From assembly GCA_963854735.1 (NCBI GenBank), contig OY978104.1, positions 992,001-1,056,000 of the forward strand: a stretch of 64,000 nt of DNA. The letters run 5' to 3'. Each line of letters starts with the position of its first letter. Positions within the stretch are counted from its first letter, which is position 1. The position numbers and the translations under genes are program-made. The DNA comes from Marvania coccoides. Lineage: Eukaryota > Chlorophyta > Trebouxiophyceae > Chlorellales > Chlorellaceae. Shown in pieces: positions 63,974 through 64,000 of the stretch. Under the pieces are notes generated by a model, which was not told the origin of the DNA, ran no database searches, and saw nothing but the letters and a program-made list of their open reading frames with translations.

Positions 63974-64000
63974 CTGCGGGGGAAAAAACTAAAAACATAA

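Overview
This is nuclear DNA of a photosynthetic eukaryote, most likely a green alga (Chlorophyta; a trebouxiophyte-like genome is my inference). The evidence is compact genes with many short introns (GC-rich exons, AT-rich introns, mostly GT-AG), plastid-targeted products (ribosomal protein L11, the TGD3 ABC ATPase), plant-type eukaryotic factors, and a secreted protein with the RRLLQ motif and SPPPP hinge common in algal wall proteins. There are no bacterial operons, CRISPR arrays or recognisable tRNAs. Gene models below were built by hand from splice sites whose phases join correctly; no transcript data were available.

Layout. 1-8 kb: a USP48/UBP26-type ubiquitin protease (cut by the left edge), a GNAT protein, a tRNA nucleotidyltransferase/poly(A) polymerase, a four-helix membrane protein and an unknown gene. 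8.6-20 kb: a large TARBP1/Trm3-type tRNA ribose methyltransferase, an HVA22/REEP protein, TGD3 and an RlmN-type radical-SAM RNA methyltransferase. 20-28 kb: a nucleotide-sugar transporter, a thioredoxin-fold protein with a long repetitive tail, a KDM8-type JmjC protein, the TRAPP subunit Bet5/TRAPPC1 (five short exons) and a LITAF-like protein. 28-36 kb is looser and more accessory: repeats, a modular cell-surface gene ending in a seven-bladed propeller, a decayed LINE fragment and two small orphan genes. 36-46 kb: WDR11, the splicing factor CWC2 and an oxysterol-binding protein. 46.4-50 kb: a near-perfect inverted repeat with two head-to-head copies of a tiny secreted collagen-like gene. 50-64 kb: D-2-hydroxyglutarate dehydrogenase, a NELF-A-like protein, plastid L11, a formin with an inactive PTEN-like domain, and RBBP5 (cut by the right edge).

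Most genes are housekeeping and form no pathway cluster. RNA processing and modification (four genes), membrane and lipid traffic (HVA22, TGD3, nucleotide-sugar transporter, TRAPPC1, WDR11, ORP) and chromatin/transcription (RBBP5, NELF-A-like, KDM8-like, USP) are well represented. Divergent pairs with 0.2-0.5 kb between start codons are common, and several tandem neighbours are under 210 bp apart. The most unusual items are the inverted collagen-like pair, the Cys-rich/propeller surface protein, the NELF-A-like gene and a dispersed 75-bp repeat of unknown nature.
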